Positions 6,111 to 11,348 are shown, counted from the stretch's first letter. The stretch: DNA of 11,565 nt from Clostridiales bacterium (GCA_016285815.1 JAEERN010000233.1:1-11565); one strand, 5' to 3'. Numbers and translations: made by a program. The notes: a model not told the origin generated them from the sequence alone.

Positions 6111-6902
6111 GTGGAGATCGCTTTGGAGCGGGCGCGAGCGGAGACGGAGCGCGCGATCCGGGTCTATACGGCGTGGAACGATCCGGAGGCGCGGCAAGTG
6201 AAGAACGAGATGCTGGCCGCGTGCGGGTTCGACGTGGTGGGCACCGCGGAAAACGGCGACGAAGCGGTGAGAGGCGTTCTGGCCTCCCTCTGCGACGTGC
6301 TGCTCGCCGACGTGTTCCTCTCCGGCGAGGACGGGCTGGACGTCTGCCGGCGCGTCAAGGAGAAAAAGCGCACGCTGCCCGTGATCCTGCTCTCGCCCTT
6401 CCTCAACGGCTTCCTGTCGTATCGCCTTCAGCAGGCGAAGCCGGATTGTCTGCTGATCCTGCCGGTCAATTCGGCCCGTCTGGCGGAGAAGATCGTCGAC
6501 CTGGTCGCGTACCGGCGGATGCTCTGCGCCAACGGGTCGTTCGATCTGGACCGGAGCATCGACGCTATGCTGAAGGCGCTGGGCGTCCCGTACTCGTGCG
6601 AGGGCTTTGCGGAGATCGGCGACGCGCTTCGCCTTTGCTTCGACGATCCGACGCTGTCGCGGACGGTCACGAAGCGGCTGTACCCGCTGTTGGGAGAGAA
6701 GCACGGCAAGACCCGGAAGGCGGTCGAGCGGAACATCCGAAGCGCCGTCGAGATGGCCTTTGACCGCAGCACGCCCGCGGTGCTGGAGCGGTATTTCGGC
6801 AACACAGTGAGCGCCGGCCGCGGCCGCGCCACCAACAGCGAGTTCCTTGCCGCGCTGACGCAGGCGCTGCGCCTGGAGGCGAGGTTCCGCTGCGACCCGT
6901 GA
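6111..6902 (+). CDS. Spo0A-like response regulator with a degenerate receiver domain
   Basis: 263 residues, close to the 267 of B. subtilis Spo0A. The GTG at 6111 follows AGAGG (6101-6105) by 5 nt; no other start is near, and the receiver fold begins at about residue 17. Residues about 145-258 are a Spo0A C-terminal DNA-binding domain: TVTKRLYPLL, the recognition block VERNIRSAVE (205-214; VERAIRHAIE in Spo0A), FGNTVS and TNSEFLAAL. The N-terminal receiver (about 17-130) keeps the phospho-acceptor position D67 in LLADVFLSGEDGL and S95 at the Thr/Ser switch. The acidic pair that binds magnesium is replaced by W22-N23, and the conserved lysine by L117 (LILPVN). Phosphorylation is therefore doubtful. 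The gene is monocistronic, after pnp and not beside spoIVB, where spo0A usually lies, so it is probably a paralogue or diverged copy that binds 0A-box-like DNA. Confidence 0.85.
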   Translation: MEIALERARAETERAIRVYTAWNDPEARQVKNEMLAACGFDVVGTAENGDEAVRGVLASLCDVLLADVFLSGEDGLDVCRRVKEKKRTLPVILLSPFLNGFLSYRLQQAKPDCLLILPVNSARLAEKIVDLVAYRRMLCANGSFDLDRSIDAMLKALGVPYSCEGFAEIGDALRLCFDDPTLSRTVTKRLYPLLGEKHGKTRKAVERNIRSAVEMAFDRSTPAVLERYFGNTVSAGRGRATNSEFLAALTQALRLEARFRCDP

Positions 6903-6959
6903 GAAGCGCGGCGGGCGCGGCTGCGCAAACCGCGCGGCGACGGGGGATTCTCCTGAGAG

Positions 6960-6986
6960 TAGAGCCGCGCGGCCGCGCTCTATTTT
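6960..6986 (+). terminator. Terminator of the Spo0A-like gene
   Basis: TAGAGC (6960-6965) pairs with GCTCTA (6977-6982) with a GC-rich inner part that pairs with a bulge, followed by TTTT (6983-6986). It is short and imperfect but placed 58 nt after the stop codon. Confidence 0.5.
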
Positions 6987-7000
6987 GCTGTTCGGCGGCA

Positions 7001-7047
7001 TAGAGCGGCGAAAAAACGGCGTAGAGCCCCGCCGGGCGGGTATAGAG
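7001..7047 (+). repeat. TAGAG elements at 21-bp spacing next to the Nudix promoter
   Basis: TAGAG occurs at 7001-7005, 7022-7026 and 7043-7047, exactly 21 bp apart, or two helical turns. A fourth copy lies at 6960-6964, 41 bp before the first, inside the upstream terminator. The last copy touches the -35. Two of the three phased copies continue as TAGAGC and two are preceded by an A (ATAGAG). Same-face spacing suggests binding sites for an activator or a cooperative regulator. No known box is recognised. Confidence 0.45.
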
Positions 7048-7075
7048 TGACAAACGGGGACGGCTGTGCTACAAT
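7047..7075 (+). promoter_or_regulatory. Sigma-A promoter of the Nudix-like gene
   Basis: -35 GTGACA (7047-7052), 17-bp spacer, -10 TACAAT (7070-7075) with an extended TGC. Predicted start near 7082, leaving a leader of about 95 nt. Confidence 0.7.
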
Positions 7076-7100
7076 GACGGTGCGGCCGGAAAAGCGGTCC

Positions 7101-7146
7101 GTCCCGCCGGGCGACCGGCGAAGGCGGGACCGAGGGCCTCCGGTCC
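7101..7146 (+). promoter_or_regulatory. Leader of the Nudix-like gene with two competing hairpins
   Basis: GTCCCGCC (7101-7108) pairs perfectly with GGCGGGAC (7123-7130). GGACCG (7127-7132) pairs perfectly with CGGTCC (7141-7146). The two share 7127-7130, so they exclude each other. Neither covers the ribosome site at 7161-7168 and there is no U run. In sequence this GC-rich such pairings arise easily, so regulation is only a possibility. Confidence 0.3.
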
Positions 7147-7176
7147 GCAAACGACGCGAAAGGGGAGGTCCCTGAT

Positions 7177-7569
7177 ATGACGGAAAAAAAGACGGACGGC
7201 CGCGGGCCGGCGGCGACGATCGCCGCGGTGGCAGCGCGGATCGGCGACAAGTGGTTGTTTTTCAAAAAAGACGGCGCGGCGGAGCTTCCCATGGCGCCGT
7301 GCGAGGCGGGCGAGAGCCTGTGCGACGCGGCGGGGCGTCAGGTGTGCGAGGACTTCGGCGCGGAGGAGTTCGCGCTGGACGAGGTCTGTGACGTTTCCAC
7401 CCGGGACGAGACCGGGAAAAAGGTCACCGTGCGCCTGTTCTTCGCCGACCTGTTCGGCGCCATCGCCCCGGTGGAGCGGTTTTTGCTGTCCCCCGCCGAG
7501 CTGGCCGGCCTGAGCGCCGAGCTGTTCGCCAGGGCCATGCGGTTCGTTTCCCCCGCCCCGGCACTTTGA
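7177..7569 (+). CDS. Nudix-like protein with a degenerate Nudix box
   Basis: 130 residues, the size of a bare Nudix domain. The ATG at 7177 follows AGGGGAGG (7161-7168) by 8 nt. The Nudix box GX5EX7REUXEEXGU aligns at residues 40-62: E46, R54, E58 and G61 are kept, but the first Gly is A40, the Glu after Arg is Q55, and the last metal-binding Glu is D59. The flanks fit the fold: KWLFFKKDG before it, and VCDVSTRDETGKKVTVRLFFADL after it. Nudix enzymes hydrolyse nucleoside diphosphates linked to another group; with two metal ligands altered, this one may be weak, use another substrate, or only bind a ligand. It is monocistronic, with its own promoter and a strong terminator, and has phased TAGAG elements upstream. 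Confidence 0.72.
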   Translation: MTEKKTDGRGPAATIAAVAARIGDKWLFFKKDGAAELPMAPCEAGESLCDAAGRQVCEDFGAEEFALDEVCDVSTRDETGKKVTVRLFFADLFGAIAPVERFLLSPAELAGLSAELFARAMRFVSPAPAL

Positions 7570-7604
7570 TCCACGACAATCTCAACGTTTCGATCTTTTC
7601 CCTT

Positions 7605-7643
7605 GCAAAACGCCGATCCGAGCTGCACGGATCGGCGTTTTGC
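7605..7643 (+). terminator. Strong terminator after the Nudix-like gene
   Basis: GCAAAACGCCGATCCG (7605-7620) pairs perfectly with CGGATCGGCGTTTTGC (7628-7643), 16 bp, with a 7-nt loop. The A-rich and T-rich ends of the stem make it work in either direction. Confidence 0.85.
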
Positions 7644-7660
7644 GTTCTGCCGGACGCGGT

Positions 7661-7689
7661 TTGACAAGGACCGCGCCGTGTGGTATCAT
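7661..7689 (+). promoter_or_regulatory. Sigma-A promoter of the small Cys-rich gene
   Basis: Consensus -35 TTGACA (7661-7666), 17-bp spacer, -10 TATCAT (7684-7689) with an extended TGG. It starts 17 nt after the upstream terminator. Predicted start near 7696. Confidence 0.82.
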
Positions 7690-7730
7690 AGACCCGCCCG
7701 GCGGGGCCGGGGAACGGAGGCGGCGAAAAA

Positions 7731-7916
7731 ATGGAGTGCGAGACCTGCACGTTCTGGGTGTACGATGAAAACGACGAGGAGTTCGTCTGCATGGCCTGTC
7801 CGGACGAGGACGACGTGGCCCGCATGGCCGCGGAAGAGGTCTTCGCCCCGTCCCGGCGGCGCGGCTGTCCCTATTACCGGCTGAACGACGAGTACCGGAC
7901 GGCGGGGATGCAGTGA
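7731..7916 (+). CDS. Small Cys-rich protein, DUF6472-like
   Basis: 61 residues. The ATG at 7731 follows GGAGG (7716-7720) by 10 nt and a clear promoter lies upstream, so this short gene is real. Its form, CETC near the N-terminus, FVYDE-like acidic stretch, FVC, acidic DEDD, then CPYYRLNDEY, matches my memory of the DUF6472 family of small Clostridia proteins. The cysteines are C3, C6, C20, C23 and C46; the CxxC pairs C3/C6 and C20/C23 could bind zinc. It is very acidic in the middle and has no signal peptide or membrane segment. It is a separate unit between the Nudix and radC genes; no function is known to me. The family name is from memory and was not searched. Confidence 0.8.
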   Translation: MECETCTFWVYDENDEEFVCMACPDEDDVARMAAEEVFAPSRRRGCPYYRLNDEYRTAGMQ

Positions 7917-7962
7917 CCTCCGCGGGGCGGGGCCGGAAGAGACGGCCGCCCGCGAAAAGGAG

Positions 7963-7998
7963 AAAAAACGTGGCCCCGGCTTTCAAAAAGCCGGGGCC
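7963..7998 (-). terminator. Intrinsic terminator of radC, possibly shared
   Basis: GGCCCCGGCTTT (7972-7983) pairs perfectly with AAAGCCGGGGCC (7987-7998). On the minus strand a run of six U follows (complement of 7963-7968). On the plus strand no U run follows, but it may still limit read-through from the Cys-rich gene, which converges on radC. Confidence 0.78.
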
Positions 7999-8023
7999 CT
8001 CGGTCGGTCCGGGGACGGTGCGG

Positions 8024-8740
8024 TCACAGCCGCAGGAACACGCCGCTGTCGGCCAGCGAGACGAAGTCGCAGGGGTCGCTGCTGTCGCCCAGCGGGTCGG
8101 CGACGATGATGTGGTCCAGCAGGGTCACGCCCACGGTCTGCAGCAGCGCGGCGACGCGGCGCGTGGTGGAGACGTCCTGCTCCGACGGGTTGGCGAAGCC
8201 GTTGGTGTGGTTGTGGGCCAGCACGGCATAGCGCGCCTTGCGCGCCGCAGCCAGGCGGACGATCTTCGCCGTGTTCAGCGAGACGGCGTTGACGCTGCCC
8301 TCGCCGATGAAGTCACAGGAGATGGTGCGGCGTTTGGCGTCGAGGAACAGAACGTAGACCGCCTCTTCGCGAAGGCCGATGAAATAGGGCATCAGCGCCT
8401 CGCCCAGCATGGCCGTGTCGGTCAGCGCCACGGCGCGCACGGTCCGCGAGCGGAGATAGCGGCGGGTGACCGCCGGGAACAGCGAAAGGAACAGGGCCGC
8501 GCCGGGACCGACGCCCTCCACGGCGGAAAGCTCTTCTGGAGAGGCCTCCAGCACGCCGCGCAGGCCGCCGAAGGTGTCGACCAGACGATGGGCCAGCGCG
8601 TTGGTGTCGCACCGCGGGATCGCGTAGAACAGCAAAAGCTCCAGCAGCTCGTGGTCGGAAAAGGTCTCGAGCCGGGGATCGGCGGCGGCGCGCTGACGCA
8701 GGCGGTCCCGGTGGCCTTTGTGCGGATTGTCGTTGGACAA
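8024..8740 (-). CDS. radC: RadC family JAB-domain protein
   Basis: 238 residues, the usual RadC length. The start is TTG (8738-8740), supported by GGGGAGGG 8 nt upstream on the minus strand; no better in-frame start is seen. The N-terminal part, HKGHRDRLRQR and FSDHELLELLLFYAIPR-x-DTN, is typical of the Clostridia RadC type, followed by a helix-hairpin-helix (LSAVEGVGPGAA, 71-82). The C-terminal JAB/MPN part has H176 and H178 in HNHTNG, S186 and D189: the H-x-H-x7-S-x2-D metal site. Most RadC proteins have HNHPSG; here PS is replaced by TN. RadC was once linked to DNA repair, but its biochemical role is unsettled. The gene is monocistronic and diverges from the DUF4190-like cluster. Confidence 0.92.
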   Translation of the reverse strand: MSNDNPHKGHRDRLRQRAAADPRLETFSDHELLELLLFYAIPRCDTNALAHRLVDTFGGLRGVLEASPEELSAVEGVGPGAALFLSLFPAVTRRYLRSRTVRAVALTDTAMLGEALMPYFIGLREEAVYVLFLDAKRRTISCDFIGEGSVNAVSLNTAKIVRLAAARKARYAVLAHNHTNGFANPSEQDVSTTRRVAALLQTVGVTLLDHIIVADPLGDSSDPCDFVSLADSGVFLRL

Positions 8741-8776
8741 GGGAGACGCCCTCCCCTCTGTGAAAGAGTTGTTTCT

Positions 8777-8805
8777 ATTTTACCCGCAGGCGCGGGATTT
8801 GTCAA
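8777..8805 (-). promoter_or_regulatory. Sigma-A promoter of radC
   Basis: Minus strand: -35 TTGACA (complement of 8800-8805), 17-bp spacer, -10 TAAAAT (complement of 8777-8782). Predicted start near 8770, so the leader is about 30 nt. Confidence 0.82.
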
Positions 8806-8877
8806 GATTTGCCGGACCGGAACGGGAAAGACCGAAGAAAAAAAGAGGCATTTTTTGAAAAGGATGGAAAAACTTGC

Positions 8878-8906
8878 TTGACAACGAAGTCGGAGGGGCA
8901 TATAAT
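8878..8906 (+). promoter_or_regulatory. Perfect-consensus sigma-A promoter of the DUF4190-like cluster
   Basis: -35 TTGACA (8878-8883), 17-bp spacer, -10 TATAAT (8901-8906): both hexamers and the spacer are the exact consensus. Predicted start near 8913, with a leader of about 83 nt. It is divergent from the radC promoter, with 72 bp between the two -35 elements. Strong constitutive expression is expected. Confidence 0.9.
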
Positions 8907-8995
8907 AAACATAATGAGAAGAGCGGTCCCGTGCGGGCGGAGCGATCCGCCGGCCCGGCGGCGCGTCGAGAAGAAGAGAAAAAGGAGTTTCGACC

Positions 8996-9331
8996 ATGGA
9001 AAACAACCAGTATCCGCAGTATACCCAGCCCGAGTATCAGCCGGCCCCGGCCCCCGTCAGCAAGAAGACCGGCATCGTCTCCATGATCCTCGGCATCGCC
9101 TCCATCGGCCTCTGTGAGTCCGGCATCGGCGGTCTGATCTGCGCCATCATCGGCCTGGTCCTGTCCAAGAAGGCCATCGCGGCCGGCGACACGGGCAAGT
9201 TCCCGAAGCTCGGCAAGATCTTCTCCGTCATCGGCCTGATCCTGGGCATCATCGGTGCGGTCGCCGTGCTGGTCATCATCATCATCGCCATCGCGGGCGG
9301 CTTTGCCGCGGCGAGCGGTTCCTGGAGATAA
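8996..9331 (+). CDS. DUF4190-like small membrane protein, paralogue 1
   Basis: 111 residues. The ATG at 8996 follows AAAGGAG (8981-8987) by 8 nt. Residues 1-24 form a Tyr/Pro/Gln-rich cytoplasmic tail (YPQYTQPEYQPAPAP). Residues about 26-56 are hydrophobic with a central ESG (41-43), either a re-entrant hairpin or a broken membrane helix. Then comes the polar loop SKKAIAAGDTGKFPKLGKI (57-75) and a second membrane segment (76-104). The pattern of Gly-rich SMILGIAS, CAIIGLVLSKKA and GLILGIIG is that of DUF4190 proteins, whose function is unknown. The block VSKK-x-GI-x-SMILGIAS is nearly identical to paralogue 3 (10092-10541). It is the first gene after a perfect promoter, so it is probably the most expressed of the cluster. 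Confidence 0.85.
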   Translation: MENNQYPQYTQPEYQPAPAPVSKKTGIVSMILGIASIGLCESGIGGLICAIIGLVLSKKAIAAGDTGKFPKLGKIFSVIGLILGIIGAVAVLVIIIIAIAGGFAAASGSWR

Positions 9332-9358
9332 CAAGCGGGCCATATCGACCGGAACGTT

Positions 9359-9386
9359 TACGGGCGGGGAGCATTCCCCGCCCGTA
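9359..9386 (+). terminator. Intercistronic hairpin after paralogue 1, weak terminator
   Basis: TACGGGCGGGGA (9359-9370) pairs perfectly with TCCCCGCCCGTA (9375-9386) around GCAT. The T run (ACTTTT) starts only 6 nt later. It may end part of the transcripts or stabilise the first message, while some polymerase reads on into the next gene. Confidence 0.5.
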
Positions 9387-9409
9387 GCGGACTTTTGGAA
9401 AGGAGTGCG

Positions 9410-10018
9410 ATGACCGTGGAAAACCGCCCGACGACGCCTGCGGCGCCTCAGCCGGTCTATCCGCCGCAGCCGCAGCAGACGCCCTACGTCGCCGTCTATC
9501 CGGGCCCGGCGCCGCAGCAAGGCTACGCGCCGCAGCAAGGCTACACGCCGCAGCAGGGCTACGCGCCGCAGCAGGGCTACGCGCCGCAGCAGGGCTATGT
9601 GCCGCAGACGGGCTACGCGCCGCAGACGACGGTCACGGTCCAGCCGGCCTATACGCCCCAGCCGACTTACGCGGCCCAGCCGGTCTCCCCCTATGCGTAT
9701 GCCGCGCCGGCGTACGAACAGCCGGCCCGCAAGGGCGGCAGGGGAGCCGGGATCGCGTCCATGATCCTGGGGATCCTGGGGTTCTTGGCGTCGGTCTCCT
9801 ACTTTTTGGCGGGCCTCGGCTTCCCGCTTTCGCTGACGGGCCTGATCCTGGCCGCGGTCGGCAAGAAGAAGGGCGGCGGCGGCGGAATGGCCACCGTGGG
9901 CCTCGTCTTTTCGATCCTCGGTCTGGTCGCCTGTCTGATCATCGCGGCGGTCTTCGTGATCATGCTCGCGGTGGCCGGGTGGGGCGCCGCGGTCGAGGAG
10001 TTCGGCGGGCGGTTCTGA
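9410..10018 (+). CDS. DUF4190-like membrane protein with hexapeptide-repeat tail, paralogue 2
   Basis: 202 residues. The ATG at 9410 follows GGAAAGGAG (9397-9405) by only 4 nt; the in-frame GTG at 9416 is 10 nt away and would give MENRP, like the MENN start of its paralogues, so either may be used. An upstream in-frame TTG (9395) overlaps the ribosome site and is rejected. Residues 1-107 form a long Pro/Gln/Tyr tail that holds six copies of PQQGYA-type repeats (about 35-70), then looser PxYxxQP motifs. Membrane segments lie at about 113-150 and 163-191, with a GKKKGGGGG loop between them. The GIASMILGILGF start of the first segment matches the paralogues, but the loop lacks their GDT motif. 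The tail is nearly free of charge and probably disordered. Function unknown. Confidence 0.82.
   Translation: MTVENRPTTPAAPQPVYPPQPQQTPYVAVYPGPAPQQGYAPQQGYTPQQGYAPQQGYAPQQGYVPQTGYAPQTTVTVQPAYTPQPTYAAQPVSPYAYAAPAYEQPARKGGRGAGIASMILGILGFLASVSYFLAGLGFPLSLTGLILAAVGKKKGGGGGMATVGLVFSILGLVACLIIAAVFVIMLAVAGWGAAVEEFGGRF
9512..9619 (+). repeat. Six tandem 18-bp repeats encoding PQQGYA
   Basis: Units start at 9512, 9530, 9548, 9566, 9584 and 9602, with consensus CCGCAGCAGGGCTACGCG and a partial seventh copy from 9620. The first two use CAA and the next three CAG for the second Gln; the sixth has ACG. Near-identity at DNA level points to recent unit duplication, in frame, so length can change without a frameshift. 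Confidence 0.9.
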
Positions 10019-10044
10019 CCGCCCCTGTCTGCAACCGTGTGGAA

Positions 10045-10071
10045 CCGCCGCGGGCGAAACGGCCGCGGCGG
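10045..10071 (+). other. Intercistronic hairpin before paralogue 3
   Basis: CCGCCGCGG (10045-10053) pairs perfectly with CCGCGGCGG (10063-10071), with a 9-nt loop, ending 3 nt before the ribosome site GGAAAGGAG (10075-10083). There is no T run, so it is more likely a message-stability or ribosome-access element than a terminator. Confidence 0.45.
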
Positions 10072-10091
10072 AATGGAAAGGAGAAATCTAT

Positions 10092-10541
10092 ATGGAAAAC
10101 AATCAACAGCCTCAGGGCCAGCAGCCCTACGCCCAGCCGGAGCAGCCGGTCTACGCTCAGCCGCAGTACGAGCAGCAGGCCCAGCCTCAGCCGCAGTACG
10201 ATTATACCTATGCGCAGTATGAGCCCCAGCCCGCTCCGGTCAGCAAGAAGAACGGCATCATCTCCATGATCCTCGGCATCGCCTCTCTCGTGGGGTTCGA
10301 GTCCGGCATCCTCAGCCTGGTTTGCGCCATCATCGGTCTGGTGATGTCGAAAAAGGCCGCCGCCGCGGGCGACACCTCCGGCTTTGCCAAGGCCGGCAAG
10401 ATCACGTCCACCGTCGGTCTGATCCTGAGCATCGTCGCCATCGCCGCCATCGTGATCGCCGTGATCGTCTGGATCATCGTGCTGCTGACCGCCGGCGGCG
10501 CCGCGTACAGCCAGGGCGTTTTCGACGAGATCTTCCGCTGA
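10092..10541 (+). CDS. DUF4190-like membrane protein with Gln/Tyr/Pro-rich tail, paralogue 3
   Basis: 149 residues. The ATG at 10092 follows GGAAAGGAG (10075-10083) by 8 nt. Residues 1-50 form a tail rich in Gln, Tyr and Pro with repeated YAQPxY and QPQYxY motifs. Residues 51-88 (SKKNGIISMILGIAS, then FESG at 69-72, then CAIIGLVMSKKA) and the loop AAAGDTSGFAKAGKI (90-104) align closely with paralogue 1. The second membrane segment (about 107-133) is followed by a short acidic end, FDEIFR. It is the closest relative of 8996-9331, differing mainly in tail length. Likely in the cell membrane, with the tail in the cytoplasm judging from the positive SKK and KK residues around the first segment. 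Function unknown. Confidence 0.85.
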   Translation: MENNQQPQGQQPYAQPEQPVYAQPQYEQQAQPQPQYDYTYAQYEPQPAPVSKKNGIISMILGIASLVGFESGILSLVCAIIGLVMSKKAAAAGDTSGFAKAGKITSTVGLILSIVAIAAIVIAVIVWIIVLLTAGGAAYSQGVFDEIFR

Positions 10542-10551
10542 GGCGGGCGCC

Positions 10552-10926
10552 ATGGAGACGAACGCACAAAAGCCCGCGCCGGCCAAAAGGCCGGGCCGGG
10601 GCACCGGGCTGGCCTCCATGATCGCGGGGATCGCGTCTCTGGCCGGTTTGGCCGGGCCGATCCCCTCGCTGGCCGCCGCCGTGGTGAGCCTGATCCTGTC
10701 GCGGCGCGCCGCCGCGGCGGGCGACGCCTCGGCGTTCGGCACCGTGGGCAAGGTCACGGGCATCGTCGGCATCGTGTACAACGCGCTGACGCTGGCCGTG
10801 ACGGTCTGCGTGCTGGCGGTCTGGATCGCGGTGTACGCGTCCGTCGCGCTTTTCGCGCTGGCGGCGGCCGCGGGTCTGCCGGGCATCCTCGGCGAGCTGC
10901 CGGAGATCTGGCAGTTCATCCACTGA
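10552..10926 (+). CDS. DUF4190-like membrane protein without repeat tail, paralogue 4
   Basis: 124 residues. The ATG at 10552 lies 10 nt after the stop of paralogue 3, with only a weak GAGGCGGG before it, so translation is probably coupled to the upstream gene. The N-terminal tail is short and basic (METNAQKPAPAKRPGRG) and lacks the Tyr/Gln repeats. The first hydrophobic segment GLASMIAGIASLAGL and the loop SRRAAAAGDASAFGTVGKV (50-68) keep the family pattern, including AAAGD, but the central ESG of paralogues 1 and 3 is replaced by AGP (34-36). The second hydrophobic stretch (about 69-108) is longer than in the paralogues and may cross the membrane twice or be interrupted. The C-terminal end is amphipathic (LPEIWQFIH). 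Confidence 0.75.
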   Translation: METNAQKPAPAKRPGRGTGLASMIAGIASLAGLAGPIPSLAAAVVSLILSRRAAAAGDASAFGTVGKVTGIVGIVYNALTLAVTVCVLAVWIAVYASVALFALAAAAGLPGILGELPEIWQFIH

Positions 10927-10933
10927 CCGGCGC

Positions 10934-10949
10934 GGACGCGCGCGCGTCC
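10934..10949 (+). other. 16-bp perfect GC palindrome between paralogue 4 and the PH-like gene
   Basis: GGACGCGCGCGCGTCC is fully self-complementary and lies 8 nt after the paralogue 4 stop. It has no T run. It could be a weak intercistronic hairpin in RNA; in this GC-rich context it may be chance. Confidence 0.35.
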
Positions 10950-10984
10950 CGGGCCGGCAGGACGATCGGAAAGGCGGAGAACGT

Positions 10985-11326
10985 ATGGTCAACGTAGCGG
11001 ACCTCGTCGGAGGGGAATCGCTGATCTATCAGGCCAACTGGCCGGATACGGACGGACAGGTCGTCTATCTGTACGTGACGGAGAGCAAGCTGTTCGTGTA
11101 TCAGAACAACCGCAAGCGGTGCGGCGTGGACGTCTTCTTTCTGAAGGCCCTCAGCACCGTGAGCTATTTCAACTACTATCTGCCCGCCGAAGCGCCCAAC
11201 CGGGTCGGCTTCCGGGTGCAGTTCACGGTGGACGGCCAGCAGCACACGCTGGATCTGCCGGCGCTCAACGCCAACGCGCGGATCGCGGAGGATCTCACGG
11301 TAATCCTCTCGCGCCGGGCGGGCTGA
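10985..11326 (+). CDS. Small beta-rich protein, possibly PH-like
   Basis: 113 residues. The ATG at 10985 follows AAGGCGGAG (10971-10979 region) by a few nt. Predicted by eye: a run of alternating beta strands (ESLIYQANW, QVVYLYVTES, KLFVYQNN, VDVFFLKALSTVSYFNYYL, RVGFRVQFTVDG, QQHTLDLPAL) and then a C-terminal helix (ANARIAEDLTVILSRR). This order, seven or so strands capped by a helix, is what a bacterial PH-like domain shows, but no family signature is recognised. There is no signal peptide or membrane segment. It is the last gene before the terminator and lies 58 nt after paralogue 4, so it probably shares transcripts with the DUF4190-like cluster and could act at the membrane with those proteins. 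Confidence 0.72.
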   Translation: MVNVADLVGGESLIYQANWPDTDGQVVYLYVTESKLFVYQNNRKRCGVDVFFLKALSTVSYFNYYLPAEAPNRVGFRVQFTVDGQQHTLDLPALNANARIAEDLTVILSRRAG

Positions 11327-11348
11327 GACGGCGAAAAAACGCAAAGAG

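Noticed and set aside
7913..8881. 322-codon plus-strand open frame over radC
   Set aside because: Antisense shadow of radC, crossing its terminator and promoter; no ribosome site.
9395..9409. TTG start for paralogue 2
   Set aside because: It overlaps the GGAAAGGAG ribosome site and has none of its own; the ATG at 9410 or GTG at 9416 fits better.
9512..9619. Possible CRISPR array or minisatellite of non-coding type
   Set aside because: The 18-bp units are contiguous without spacers, stay in frame, and encode a clear peptide repeat inside a gene.
9960..10919. 319-codon open frame on the minus strand opposite the DUF4190-like genes
   Set aside because: Low-complexity product opposite genes with good ribosome sites and paralogue similarity; no family signal.
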